This document shows, one piece after another, positions 26,735-36,272 of a stretch of 64,000 nucleotides of DNA. The position numbers and the translations under genes were made by a program. Numbering within the stretch: position 1 is the stretch's first letter; every line of letters starts with the position of its first letter. The notes beneath the pieces were generated by a model, which saw only the letters and a list, made by a program, of their open reading frames with translations, was not told the origin of the DNA and ran no database searches. The stretch is from an uncultured Oscillospiraceae bacterium (lineage in GTDB: Bacteria; Bacillota; Clostridia; Oscillospirales; Ruminococcaceae): the NCBI GenBank assembly GCA_910586535.1, contig CAJUHS010000004.1, positions 91,076 through 155,075 on the forward strand, written 5' to 3'.

Positions 26735-28622
26735 TCAGACCTGTCCTCCTTTCGTTTAGCTTGGGGAATATGTTCGTAAGGTCGCGTTTCCGCTTCAAAG
26801 GCTGTATCATTACCTTTTCCGCGCTGTATCCGCAGGCAGCCGCCAGATCGGGAAGCATTTCCTTAATGGGAAGATAGCTTCTTTCCGTTCCCGCAGGACA
26901 CATAAGAGCCGCGTTTACGGATTTGCCACGGGCGTATACCTCAAGCTCGAAGTACCCTGCGTCCTCTATCTCAAAGCACAGGAAAAGATGATTGTCCGAT
27001 TCTCCGGTTTCGGGATCGCGGTCAGCGTCCGGGTCTGCCCAAAGCTCGCCGAAAGCTTTCATTCCATCCATATTCATCGGTACGAGAAAATGCAGCAGGG
27101 GGGTGAACACTCCCGGAGCGCTGAGAAGCCCCTGTATCATATCGGGTCTGCTCATATCCGAAAGGGATTTAAGCGACGGATCGTTGATATTCTTTATAAG
27201 GAAGTCCAGCATATTCTCCATTGTTGTGGGGGGACGGTACTGAATGCCCTGCGCCATAGCCATTTCGGAAAGTACAAGGTTTATTCCCTGAGCGAGAGCG
27301 ATCTTTTTGTCAAGATTTTCGGCGCGGTTGACTATTACGCTGAGCCTGTCGATCAGACTGTTCAGGTCGCGGGTCTTTTCAAAATCCCGTATGAGAGTGT
27401 TGAGGCCGCCCTTCATATTGTCGGATAAAAGGGGCGAGAGCATTTTTTTCAGAAGAGCGGTTCCTTCTTTAACGGAAAGGGCATTCGCAGTTCTTTGAGT
27501 GTCCTGCGGTTCGGCATTTTTCGCGGCATCCGCAGCTCTGTCTGTATCTGCGGAAGACCTTTCCGTATCGGTTGTTTGTATGTTAAGCTCCTCGGCAAGC
27601 TTGCTGATATTTTCCGAAAGCTGTTCGGGGGTTAGCTTTTCCAGACCTGCGTTTACTGCGTCCGCAAGCCTTTCCGTAAGCATCGTCATGGACATCTGCG
27701 CGGAGGCGGAGGGATTATCCCTGAGCGCGGCAAGCTTTATATCCGCCGGAAGCCTTGCGCTTTCCACAAATTTTGTGAACAGCATATTCAGCTTGTCGGC
27801 TGTTTCCGCGTCGGGAGCCATATTCAGCACAGCCTGGAAGCTGTCCCCCAGAGCGGAAGGATCGCCGTTGAAACGCGAAAGATTGTAAGTGATAAGCGAA
27901 AGCAGGTTCTGGGTGCGGTCGTTCAGCAGCAGGCTTTTTTCAAGATAGCTCACAAGTGCGAGAACGTCGTTCTTTACCGTGCCGAAGTTTTCGGCGGAAA
28001 GCTTGTCGGCTGTCTGTAAAAGCAGGTCTACTATCTCGCGGCTCTGGGCGGCTTCTCCTGCAAGATACCTGAGGGAGGAGGATATTGAAGCAATGATATC
28101 GTCCCGCGCAACGGACGACGCTGCCGCTTTGAGGAAATCCATAACGGCAAGGCTTACCTCCTCTGAGGCGGGAGACCCCGCAAGTCCTGCTATCATGTCC
28201 TTTAAAGCGCCCCAAAGCTCTCCGCTGAACATCGTAGCCTCGTCCTGCTGGCGGATAATGTCGTCGGTCAGCTCGTCGGGGGTGAGGAGTATCTCGTTGG
28301 CAAATTCCGTTACCTTGTTAAGAAGCTCCGCGTTTCCCGCCGCTCCGAGAGCGGAGAGAGTACCCGAACCGAGAACGCCTTTCAGCAGCACAGCCGCAAG
28401 GGCCGGATCCTTTGATATAGCAGTCTGGAGCTTAGGCAGACCCGTACCTGCCTGATCCTTCAGGTTCTGTTCGCCGAGCTGTTCGTCGCGGGTGTTCGTT
28501 TTGTTGATATAGTCAACGTTGCCCAGATCGAAAACCTGTTCGGGAGCCTGGGGTTTTATGCTGGTATTCAGGTTATAATCCTTCGGTGCGACGGGAGTAG
28601 TTACTCTTAACAAGTCTGACAT
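26721..28622 (-). CDS. YlqG-like large helical protein
   Basis: 633 residues from the ATG at 28622 (MSDLLRVTTPVAPKDYN), preferred to an ATG nine nt upstream because GGAAAGG is about 10 nt from it. The protein is long, acidic and mostly helical, without signal peptide or membrane segment. The last 130 residues contain LFLCFEIEDAGYFELEVYARG and end TGLNVRI, reminiscent of the C-terminal hook-length-control (FliK-type) fold. The middle has an AEPQDTQRTA-type low-complexity stretch. The coupling to an FlhB-like gene is the YlqG-YlqH arrangement of Bacillus. A FliK-like or export-substrate-control role is an inference. Confidence 0.6.
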   Translation of the reverse strand: MSDLLRVTTPVAPKDYNLNTSIKPQAPEQVFDLGNVDYINKTNTRDEQLGEQNLKDQAGTGLPKLQTAISKDPALAAVLLKGVLGSGTLSALGAAGNAELLNKVTEFANEILLTPDELTDDIIRQQDEATMFSGELWGALKDMIAGLAGSPASEEVSLAVMDFLKAAASSVARDDIIASISSSLRYLAGEAAQSREIVDLLLQTADKLSAENFGTVKNDVLALVSYLEKSLLLNDRTQNLLSLITYNLSRFNGDPSALGDSFQAVLNMAPDAETADKLNMLFTKFVESARLPADIKLAALRDNPSASAQMSMTMLTERLADAVNAGLEKLTPEQLSENISKLAEELNIQTTDTERSSADTDRAADAAKNAEPQDTQRTANALSVKEGTALLKKMLSPLLSDNMKGGLNTLIRDFEKTRDLNSLIDRLSVIVNRAENLDKKIALAQGINLVLSEMAMAQGIQYRPPTTMENMLDFLIKNINDPSLKSLSDMSRPDMIQGLLSAPGVFTPLLHFLVPMNMDGMKAFGELWADPDADRDPETGESDNHLFLCFEIEDAGYFELEVYARGKSVNAALMCPAGTERSYLPIKEMLPDLAAACGYSAEKVMIQPLKRKRDLTNIFPKLNERRTGLNVRI

Positions 28623-28980
28623 ACGAGCCATTCCTTTCCGGAATTTACCATAAAATCTATTGGAAACGTATTCCAAAAAATATTAAAAATCAACCAATAT
28701 GCTGGCTTTTTACAATTTTTTGTGCTATTTTGTTAAAAATGAACGAAAATTCACCTAAAAATTTTTCCGCTTTATTCTTATTATATTACATTTTTGTCTT
28801 GAAGTAAAGAGTTTTTTATAGTATAATTAAAAATATAGTATAGAATATTATGGCGTGTTGCAGCATTTTACCGTTAAAGTACTTGTGCCGCGGCAAAGTC
28901 ATGAGCACAGGTTCCGCAAAGCACACAGCGGATGCTGCATCAAACCCTGTAAGGGGATAAACTGATAGGTAGGTGTTTTT
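28623..28980 (+). promoter_or_regulatory. cheA upstream region: promoter 28799-28827 and structured leader
   Basis: TTGAAG (28799-28804), 17-bp spacer, TATAAT (28822-28827) gives a leader of about 145 nt before cheA. From about 28861 the leader can fold into a three-way junction: GCAGCAT with ATGCTGC as closing helix, CTTGTGC with GCACAGG, and CCGC with GCGG. The order GGCAAA then CGCAAAGC recalls cyclic di-GMP-I aptamers, but the expected GNRA-capped helix is missing. The stretch left of 28799 is AT-rich with no gene. Confidence 0.5.
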
Positions 28981-31461
28981 ATGGCAAAATTTGAAGCAGG
29001 AATGGAAGCAATGGCGGATATGTATGTCTTTGAGACTACGTCGCTTCTTGAACAGCTGGACCAAATTCTGATGAAAACTGAAAACGAGAGCAGCTTTGCC
29101 GAGGAGGATATCAACGAGATATTCCGTACCATGCATACTATTAAGGGTTCCTCAGCCATGATGGGACTCGAAAATATGTCCAAGCTTGCTCACGCTATCG
29201 AGGACATGTTTTACATTATCCGTGAGGATCATCCTGTTATTTCTTCAATGGAAACGCTGTATGATATTATTTTCAGCGCCTCGGACCTTTTAAAAGCGGA
29301 GATCGAAAATCTTCAGGAGGACGAATACACCCCCACAGATTTTACCGAACAAATGACGAAGATCGAGGACTACGCCGCCGTTCTTAAAGGCGCCGCCCCT
29401 GCGGACGGAGCTGCGGCTGCCGAAACTCCCGCCGCTTCTTCCGGCGCTGACGCTCCTGCGCCTGCTGCTCCGGCAGCTGCAGCAGCTCCGGCAGCAGCAG
29501 CAGCTCCGGCAGCAGCTCCCGTGTCAGGTTCGGGACTTACTACGGTAAAGGTTTTCTTCGAGGACGACTGCAAAATGGAAAATCTGCGCGCTCTTCTGGT
29601 CATCAACAGAATATCCGAAAGCTGCGCGGAGCTTGAATACATACCGGATGACATAGAAAATAACGGCGACACCGCCAAGACTATTATTAAAGACGGTTTT
29701 CTTGTTAAGTTCCGTCCGGCTCCCGGCTCGTCCACCGACGGCATTATGGAAACTATCCGCACCACAGCCAACGTAAAGAGCTGCGACATTATTGAACGCG
29801 GCTCTGAGGCCGCCGCTTCGACCGCCGACGCGGTAACGACAGTCAGGGTACACTTCGACGACGACTGCAAAATGGAGAATCTCCGCGCTCTGCTGGTCGT
29901 AAACAATGTCAGGGACGTATGTGAAAACGTTACTTTCGAGCCTGCCGACATAGAGGATAATGCCGAAACTTCAAGGCTCATCGTGGAGGAAGGCTTTGTT
30001 GTGCGCTTTAAATCCGATAAGCCTCAGATGGTTTTGCAGGTCATAGAGGGTACTCCCAGCGTTAAATCATATGTGGTGGAGGAATCTCCCGAACAGGCTC
30101 CCGCAGCTGCGGCTCCCAAGGACGCCGCGCCGGTTCAGGCTCCCGCGCAGACCGCTCAGGCAGCTCCAAGCGCACAGTCTGCCGCCGCAAAGAAAGCGGA
30201 GGCTCCCAAGCCGGCTGCAAAGAAAGCGGAAGCTCCCAAGCCCGCTGCCGACAACGGTGCAGCAGGTGCGGCAAAGGGCGGCGTAAAGCAGTCCCTTATT
30301 TCCGTAAACCTCAACAAGCTTGACGTACTCCTTGATCTGGTAGGAGAGATAGTTATTACAGAAGCTATGGTAACCTCCAATCCCGACCTCAAGGGTCTGA
30401 AGCTGGATAATTTCCAGAAGTCCGCAAGACAGCTCAGAAAACTCAACAGCGAGCTTCAGGACGCTGTAATGTCCATGCGAATGGTTCCCATTTCGGGCGC
30501 GTTCAATAAAATGACCCGTATCGTCCGCGATATGAAGGTAAAACTGGGCAAGGACGTTGAACTCATATTCGAGGGCGAGGACACCGAGGTTGACAAGTCC
30601 ATTATCGACCAGCTCAACGATCCTCTTATGCACATGGTAAGAAACTCCATGGATCACGGCATAGAGGACAACGTAGAGGACAGAATTGCGGCCGGCAAGT
30701 CCCCCAAGGGCAAGATCACTCTTTCCGCCTACAATGCGTCCGGAGAGGTAATCATCGTTATCGCCGACGACGGTCAGGGTATCGACCCCGAAAAGGTTCT
30801 TGCCAAGGCTGAAAGAAACGGTATCCTTACAAAGTCCGCAAGCGAATATTCGGAAAAAGAAATACTCAATATGATAATGCTCCCCGGCTTCTCCACGAAC
30901 GAGCAGGTTACTGAATATTCGGGCAGAGGCGTGGGCATGGACGTTGTTAAAAAGAACATCGAAAAGATCGGCGGAAGCGTTTCCGTTGACTCCAAGTTCG
31001 GTCAGGGTTCAAACTTTGTTATCAAGATTCCTCTGTCCCTGTCTATCGTGGACGGCATGGAGATATCCGTGGGCAACTCTATATTTACCATTCCTATCAA
31101 CTCTATCCGCAACTCCTTTAAGGTACAGCCCAGCCAGCTTGTAAAGGATACTACCGGCAAGGAAATGGTAATGGTCTACGGCGAGTGCTATCCGCTTATC
31201 AGACTGTATCAGCTTTACGACCTCAAACCAAATACTGAAAACGTTTTTGACGGTATCGTCATTCTGGTCGAGACGGACGGAAAGAGCGCCTGCATTTTTG
31301 CCGACGAGCTTATCGGCGAGCAGCAGGTAGTTCTCAAGCCTTTCCCGTCGCTTCTCGGCAATTACAATATCAAGCAGTACGGCATGAGCGGCTGCTCGAT
31401 ACTGGGCGACGGCTCCATCACAATTATTATAGATGTGAGCAACGTTATCAGCGATTTCTGA
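28981..31461 (+). CDS. cheA: chemotaxis histidine kinase CheA with duplicated P2 domain
   Basis: 826 residues. Hpt domain 1-130 with phospho-accepting His52 in FRTMHTIKGSSAMMG. After an Ala/Pro linker come two similar response-regulator-binding P2 modules at about 185-262 and 284-365, sharing DDCKMENLRALLV. A second Ala/Pro/Lys linker precedes the dimerisation helices (from about 435, LNKLDVLLDLVGEIVI), the ATPase (HMVRNSMDHGIED, DDGQGIDPE, GRGVGMDVV) and the CheW-like P5 domain (from about 690). It receives chemoreceptor signals and phosphorylates CheY and CheB. First gene of the che cluster. Confidence 0.96.
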   Translation: MAKFEAGMEAMADMYVFETTSLLEQLDQILMKTENESSFAEEDINEIFRTMHTIKGSSAMMGLENMSKLAHAIEDMFYIIREDHPVISSMETLYDIIFSASDLLKAEIENLQEDEYTPTDFTEQMTKIEDYAAVLKGAAPADGAAAAETPAASSGADAPAPAAPAAAAAPAAAAAPAAAPVSGSGLTTVKVFFEDDCKMENLRALLVINRISESCAELEYIPDDIENNGDTAKTIIKDGFLVKFRPAPGSSTDGIMETIRTTANVKSCDIIERGSEAAASTADAVTTVRVHFDDDCKMENLRALLVVNNVRDVCENVTFEPADIEDNAETSRLIVEEGFVVRFKSDKPQMVLQVIEGTPSVKSYVVEESPEQAPAAAAPKDAAPVQAPAQTAQAAPSAQSAAAKKAEAPKPAAKKAEAPKPAADNGAAGAAKGGVKQSLISVNLNKLDVLLDLVGEIVITEAMVTSNPDLKGLKLDNFQKSARQLRKLNSELQDAVMSMRMVPISGAFNKMTRIVRDMKVKLGKDVELIFEGEDTEVDKSIIDQLNDPLMHMVRNSMDHGIEDNVEDRIAAGKSPKGKITLSAYNASGEVIIVIADDGQGIDPEKVLAKAERNGILTKSASEYSEKEILNMIMLPGFSTNEQVTEYSGRGVGMDVVKKNIEKIGGSVSVDSKFGQGSNFVIKIPLSLSIVDGMEISVGNSIFTIPINSIRNSFKVQPSQLVKDTTGKEMVMVYGECYPLIRLYQLYDLKPNTENVFDGIVILVETDGKSACIFADELIGEQQVVLKPFPSLLGNYNIKQYGMSGCSILGDGSITIIIDVSNVISDF

Positions 31462-31564
31462 TTTGCTCCGCACGGATAAAAGCGGAAGCAATAATGAACA
31501 GTCCGCGGCGCGGTACTCGGTGCGCCATGCCGCCGGCTGCTCTATATAGAAAGGAAGGTCTCAA

Positions 31565-32029
31565 ATGGCAGAAAACACTACCGGCTTAAGATCCGCCTAT
31601 ACTGCGGACGGAATTGAAATCCTCTTTTTCAATATCGGCGAAAGTATTTACGGTATCGAAATAAAGTATGTTAACGAAATTATCAACATCGAACAGATTA
31701 CGGTCGTTCCCAAGCTTCCCGACTACATAAAGGGAGTTATAAATATACGCGGAAAGGTAGTTCCTATCATCAGCGTAAGAAACCGCTTCGGTATCGAGGA
31801 GATACCTTATGACGACAGAACCTGCATAATCGTTCTTGAATTTGAGAACGGCGATCAGGTGGGTATTATCGTTGACAGAGTTCAGGAAGTCCTTGTGGCT
31901 AAGCCCGGAGATATCAGCAAGGCTCCCGATTCCAAAAACGTAAACGCAAACCGTTACATCAAGTCGATCATCGAGATCGAAGGCGACATCAAGCTGCTTC
32001 TTGACTGCGACAAGCTTATTGCTGACTGA
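31565..32029 (+). CDS. cheW: chemotaxis coupling protein CheW
   Basis: 154 residues, a single CheW SH3-like domain: LFFNIGESIYGIEIKYVNEII, LPDYIKGVINIRGKVVPIISVRNRFG, and DRVQEVLV. It bridges chemoreceptors and CheA at the membrane array. It follows cheA by about 100 nt with AAAGGAAGG before the ATG, and its stop is 16 nt from cheR. Confidence 0.95.
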   Translation: MAENTTGLRSAYTADGIEILFFNIGESIYGIEIKYVNEIINIEQITVVPKLPDYIKGVINIRGKVVPIISVRNRFGIEEIPYDDRTCIIVLEFENGDQVGIIVDRVQEVLVAKPGDISKAPDSKNVNANRYIKSIIEIEGDIKLLLDCDKLIAD

Positions 32030-32045
32030 TCGGAGGTGTTTGAAA

Positions 32046-32903
32046 ATGCTTAAGCTTACAGACGATGATTTTAACCGTCTTGTTGCCTACATGAAAAAAA
32101 ATTACGGCATAAATCTTGATAAAAAGCGTATCCTTATAGAGGGAAGACTTTCCAACATGGTGGCTCAGCGCGGCTTCAAGTCTTTCAAGGAGTTCATCGA
32201 TTTCGCTTTTGCCGACAGGACGGGAAACGAAACAATGCAGCTTGTAAACAAGCTTACCACGAACCATACCTTTTTCATGCGCGAACCCGAGCATTTCGAG
32301 TTCCTGAAAAGCACTATCATGCCCCAGATGGAAAAGGAAAACGCTGCGACACGCACGCTTAATTTCTGGTGCGCTGCGTCTTCAACGGGACAGGAGCCCT
32401 ACACGCTGATAATGACTATCGACGATTATCTCGGCGCTAAGGCTTCCGCTTGGAACGTAAGGCTGCTTGCCACCGATCTGGATACCGAGGTTCTGAAGAT
32501 CGCTCAGGCAGGTATTTACACCATTGATATGCTCAAGGACGTACCTAAGCAGTGGATGGCAAAGTATTTCACCAAGCTTCCCGACGGACGCTATCAGGTC
32601 ATTGACAGACTCCGCAAGCAGATCACCTACAAGCAGTTCAACCTTATGGACAGGATCGTTGCCCAGCGTCCTTACGACTTTATAAGCTGCCGCAACGTTA
32701 TGATCTATTTCGAGCAGGAGACTAAAAACGCCCTTATCGAACGCTTTTACGATGTTACGAGAGAAAACGGATATCTTTACATAGGTCATGCGGAAAGCGT
32801 AGGCAAGAATACCCGCTACACTTATGTTAGGCCGGCGGTTTACAAGAAGGTATCCAGCAAGCCGGACGGAGCCAAGTCTTTCGCAGGAAGAATCACCAAA
32901 TAA
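32046..32903 (+). CDS. cheR: chemoreceptor glutamate methyltransferase CheR
   Basis: 285 residues from the ATG at 32046 behind CGGAGG; an upstream in-frame start would overlap cheW. N-terminal helical domain, then TTNHTFFMREPEHFEFL, the SAM-binding FWCAASSTGQEPYTL, and YDFISCRNVMIYFEQE. It methylates receptor glutamates for adaptation, opposing CheB. There is no TPR extension. Confidence 0.95.
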   Translation: MLKLTDDDFNRLVAYMKKNYGINLDKKRILIEGRLSNMVAQRGFKSFKEFIDFAFADRTGNETMQLVNKLTTNHTFFMREPEHFEFLKSTIMPQMEKENAATRTLNFWCAASSTGQEPYTLIMTIDDYLGAKASAWNVRLLATDLDTEVLKIAQAGIYTIDMLKDVPKQWMAKYFTKLPDGRYQVIDRLRKQITYKQFNLMDRIVAQRPYDFISCRNVMIYFEQETKNALIERFYDVTRENGYLYIGHAESVGKNTRYTYVRPAVYKKVSSKPDGAKSFAGRITK

Positions 32904-32945
32904 ATTGGCAAAGGAGCGCCCCGTAATTTTCGGAGGCGGTGTGAT

Positions 32946-34073
32946 ATGAATAATACTATTCAAAATAGAAAAGTTAGAGTCCTTATCGTTGACGATTCAA
33001 ATATGTTCCGAGCTACGGTCATAAAGGGTCTGGAATCTACTCCCAATGTTGTTATTGCGGGCGAGGCGGCAGACGCTTTTGAAGCGCGCGACAAGATCAA
33101 CGAGCTTAAACCCGATGTTCTTGTTATGGACGTTGTTATGCCTAAAATGGACGGTCTGACATTTCTGAAGCAGCTTATGGAGCAGTACCCTCTGCCGTGT
33201 ATCATTATGTCCGGCACGGCAAACGAGACGTCGGCTATTGAAGCTGGAGCGGCGGGATTTATCAAAAAGCCCCGCAACCCTTCGGAATATAAGACTTTCT
33301 CCACAATTCTGGGAACAAAGATAATCCTTGCGGCAGGCAAGGCGGTTCAAAAAGCGAAGATTTCCGGAATTGCGGCTAAAACCGCAGGTATAGACGGAGT
33401 TGTGCCCGGTCAGGGAGCGGGAGCAAAGATAGGCAAGGTAATGCCCAATATCCCTTCAAAAGAGGATATTGCAGGGCTTCCTCTTAAGACCCGCGAGGGT
33501 TACGTTGTTGCCCTTGGAGCTTCCACAGGAGGTACAGACGCGCTTGAGTGCATAATAAAGTCGTTTCCCGATACAATGCCCCCAGTGCTGGTAGTTCAGC
33601 ATATGCCTCCCGTGTTTACCAAAATGTACAGCGAGCGCCTTGACAGGTGCTGTGCAGTACACGTTAAGGAAGCGCAGGACGGCGACAGGCTTACCGAGGG
33701 CGTGTGCCTTATTGCGGCCGGCGGATATCACATGGAGCTTAAAAAGGACGCCCGCGGTTATTTCGTAAAGTGCTATCAGGGTGAAAAGGTTTCGGGACAC
33801 TGCCCCTCCGTTGACGTTATGTTTACAAGCGTTGCCGATGTGGCAGGTAAAAAGGCTATCGGCGCACTTATGACAGGTATGGGCGCTGACGGCGCAAAGG
33901 GCTTAAAGAAAATGCACGACAACGGAGCTTATACTATAGGTCAGGATAAGGATTCCTGCGTTGTTTACGGTATGCCGATGGAGGCTTTCAAGCTGGGAGC
34001 CTGCTCCGAGCAGCAGCCCTTGTCTAATATAGGAAAGGCTCTTTGCAGACATCTTACCGAGGGCTGGAAATAG
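32946..34073 (+). CDS. cheB: chemotaxis methylesterase/response regulator CheB
   Basis: 375 residues. Receiver domain 10-125 with VLIVDDSNMFR and phospho-acceptor in VMDVVMPKMDG; linker; then the CheB esterase domain with catalytic Ser near residue 192 in LGASTGGTDAL, His in VQHMPPVFTK and Asp in MGADGAKGL. Phosphorylation by CheA releases inhibition and removes receptor methyl groups. It closes the cluster, which lacks cheY, cheC and cheD; those must be elsewhere. Confidence 0.95.
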   Translation: MNNTIQNRKVRVLIVDDSNMFRATVIKGLESTPNVVIAGEAADAFEARDKINELKPDVLVMDVVMPKMDGLTFLKQLMEQYPLPCIIMSGTANETSAIEAGAAGFIKKPRNPSEYKTFSTILGTKIILAAGKAVQKAKISGIAAKTAGIDGVVPGQGAGAKIGKVMPNIPSKEDIAGLPLKTREGYVVALGASTGGTDALECIIKSFPDTMPPVLVVQHMPPVFTKMYSERLDRCCAVHVKEAQDGDRLTEGVCLIAAGGYHMELKKDARGYFVKCYQGEKVSGHCPSVDVMFTSVADVAGKKAIGALMTGMGADGAKGLKKMHDNGAYTIGQDKDSCVVYGMPMEAFKLGACSEQQPLSNIGKALCRHLTEGWK

Positions 34074-34098
34074 TCGGTATCAAAATATTTGAATAATG

Positions 34099-34129
34099 AA
34101 ACAAGAGGCTTCGGTCTCTTGTTTTTTTG
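34099..34129 (+). terminator. che operon terminator
   Basis: ACAAGAGGC-TTCG-GTCTCTTGT hairpin (34101-34122) with a UUCG tetraloop followed by a run of seven T. Confidence 0.92.
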
Positions 34130-34174
34130 TACTATTGTCAGCCTACGGAGACGGATTATAATCTGCCTCTGAAA

Positions 34175-34210
34175 GCAAAAGAGGCAGGAGGAAAAAATCC
34201 TCTTGCCTCT
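34175..34210 (-). terminator. groESL terminator
   Basis: Minus-strand AGAGGCAAGAGGA (34210-34198) pairs with TCCTCCTGCCTCT (34192-34180) across a 5-nt loop, followed by TTTGCTTTC, 35 nt after the groEL stop. Confidence 0.88.
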
Positions 34211-34244
34211 TTTTGGCGCTTGCCTTTTAATAATTTTACTTTTA

Positions 34245-35867
34245 TTAGTACATTCCGCCTGCGGGCATTGCGGGAGCGGCGGGAGTCTCTTCCTTGATGT
34301 CGGCAACAAGGCTCTCGGTTGTAAGAACCATTGCAGCAACGGAAGCCGCATTCTGAAGAGCGGAGCGTGTTACCTTTGTAGGATCAACGATACCGGCAGG
34401 GATCATGTCGCCGTAGGTCTCGTTGTAAGCGTCGAAACCGTAGCCGACTTTTCTGGAGCGAACGATCTTGTCAAGGATAACGCTTCCCTCCAGACCTGCG
34501 TTAGCGGCGATCTGGCGAACGGGTTCCTCAAGAGCCTTGAGAACGATAGCCGCGCCTGTCTTTTCGTCTCCGGAAAGTGAAGCTGTAAGCTTGGATACAG
34601 CGGGCATAGCGTTTACGTATGCAACGCCGCCGCCTGCTACGATACCCTCTTCAACGGCAGCCTTGGTAGCTGCAAGAGCGTCCTCAATGCGGAGCTTTTT
34701 CTCTTTCATTTCGATCTCGGTAGCCGCGCCTACCTTGATAACAGCTACGCCGCCGCTGAGCTTTGCAAGTCTTTCCTGAAGCTTTTCTCTGTCAAAGTCG
34801 GAGGTGGTAGTCTCGATCTGAGCCTTGATCTGACCGATCCTGTCCTTGATAGCCTTTTTCTCGCCTGCGCCGTCAACTATAATGGTGTTTTCCTTTGTTA
34901 CCTTGACCTGCTTTGCGCGACCCAGCTGAGAAACCTCTGCGTCCTTGAGTTCAAGACCCAGTTCCTCGGAGATCACCTGACCGCCTGTGAGGATAGCGAT
35001 GTCCTGAAGCATTTCCTTGCGCCTGTCGCCGAAGCCGGGAGCCTTTACCGCAACGCAGGTGAATGTGCCGCGGAGCTTATTTACGATAAGTGTGGACAGA
35101 GCCTCGCCCTCGATGTCCTCAGCAATGATAACCAGCTTCTTGCCGCTCTGAACGATCTGTTCGAGCAGGGGGAGTATCTCCTGAATGGAGGATATTTTCT
35201 TGTCTGTGATAAGCAGGTAAGCGTCGTCGATAACAGCTTCCATTTTATCCGTATCGGTAACCATATAGGGAGTGATGTAGCCGCGGTCAAACTGCATACC
35301 CTCAACAACTTCGGAATATGTCTCCGCAGTCTTGGATTCCTCGATAGTGATAACGCCGTCAGCTGTAACCTTTTCCATAGCCTCGGCAATGAGCTTTCCT
35401 ACGTTCTCGTCGGCAGCGGAGATAGCCGCAACGCTTGCGATGTCGTCGGAGCCCTTAACGGGTGTGGAGTTTGCCTTGATAGACTCGACTGCGGATTCAA
35501 CAGCCTTTGCCATACCCTTTTTAACGATCATTGGGTTAGCTCCCGCGGCAATGTTTTTCATACCCTCGCGGATAAGAGCCTGTGCAAGCAGAGTAGCGGT
35601 TGTAGTACCGTCTCCTGCCGCGTCGTTGGTCTTTGTGGCAACTTCCTTGACGAGCTGTGCGCCCATGTTCTCAAAAGCGTCCTCAAGCTCTATCTCCTTG
35701 GCGATGGTAACTCCGTCGTTGGTGATGAGGGGAGCGCCGAACTTCTTGTCCAGAACAACGTTTCTGCCCTTGGGACCGAGGGTGATCTTAACTGTGTCGG
35801 CAAGCTTGTCAATGCCCGCCTGGAGAGACTTTCTTGCTTCCTCGCCGTAAATAATATCTTTAGCCAT
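34245..35867 (-). CDS. groL: chaperonin GroEL
   Basis: 540 residues. Diagnostic segments are MAKDIIYGEEARKSL, VTLGPKGRNVVLDKK-type KITLGPKGRN, NDGVTIAKEIELED, AGDGTTTATLLAQ and AAVEEGIVAGGGVAY. The tail has the flexible AAPAMPAGGMY, one residue past the usual GGM. ATP-driven folding chamber with GroES. Second gene of the groESL operon; CIRCE-controlled. Confidence 0.98.
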   Translation of the reverse strand: MAKDIIYGEEARKSLQAGIDKLADTVKITLGPKGRNVVLDKKFGAPLITNDGVTIAKEIELEDAFENMGAQLVKEVATKTNDAAGDGTTTATLLAQALIREGMKNIAAGANPMIVKKGMAKAVESAVESIKANSTPVKGSDDIASVAAISAADENVGKLIAEAMEKVTADGVITIEESKTAETYSEVVEGMQFDRGYITPYMVTDTDKMEAVIDDAYLLITDKKISSIQEILPLLEQIVQSGKKLVIIAEDIEGEALSTLIVNKLRGTFTCVAVKAPGFGDRRKEMLQDIAILTGGQVISEELGLELKDAEVSQLGRAKQVKVTKENTIIVDGAGEKKAIKDRIGQIKAQIETTTSDFDREKLQERLAKLSGGVAVIKVGAATEIEMKEKKLRIEDALAATKAAVEEGIVAGGGVAYVNAMPAVSKLTASLSGDEKTGAAIVLKALEEPVRQIAANAGLEGSVILDKIVRSRKVGYGFDAYNETYGDMIPAGIVDPTKVTRSALQNAASVAAMVLTTESLVADIKEETPAAPAMPAGGMY

Positions 35868-35902
35868 ATTAAAAAACTCCTTTACAAATAGTATATATCA
35901 TG

Positions 35903-36187
35903 TTATTCAACAACTGCAAGTATATCGTCCTGACGAAGAATCGTATACTCAACGCCGTCAACCTTGACTTCGGTTCCGCTGTACTTGGAAATAAGTACCT
36001 TCTGACCCTTTTTAACGAACATTTTAATCTCCTTGCCGTCAACGACTCCGCCGGGACCTACCTCAACGATCTCCGCGATCTGGGGTTTTTCCTTAGCGCT
36101 TCCCGCAAGAATGATACCGCTCTTTGTGGTCTCCTCAGCCTCGGTCATTTTAATAACAACTCTGTCAGCAAGTGGTTTGATTGTCAT
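35903..36187 (-). CDS. groS: co-chaperonin GroES
   Basis: 94 residues: TIKPLADRVVIK, then the mobile loop ETTKSGIILAGSAKEKPQ, GPGGVVDGKE and the C-terminal EYTILRQDDILAVVE. It caps the GroEL ring. It lies 35 nt upstream of groEL, with AAAGGAG before the ATG. Confidence 0.98.
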   Translation of the reverse strand: MTIKPLADRVVIKMTEAEETTKSGIILAGSAKEKPQIAEIVEVGPGGVVDGKEIKMFVKKGQKVLISKYSGTEVKVDGVEYTILRQDDILAVVE

Positions 36188-36272
36188 AGCAAAAGACTCC
36201 TTTCAGTATATAAACTGTATTTTTTGACGATACGTACAAAAGTCCGCGCTGCCGTCCGCCGGAAACAGCAGA

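Noticed and set aside
28880..28980. cyclic di-GMP-I riboswitch before cheA
   Set aside because: GGCAAA and CGCAAAGC occur at the right distance, but the GNRA-capped stem and the P3 arm of the class are absent, so I list only an unclassified structured leader.
29450..29520. Ala/Pro codon repeat in cheA as a mobile or VNTR element
   Set aside because: It is an in-frame linker between Hpt and P2 domains, typical of CheA.
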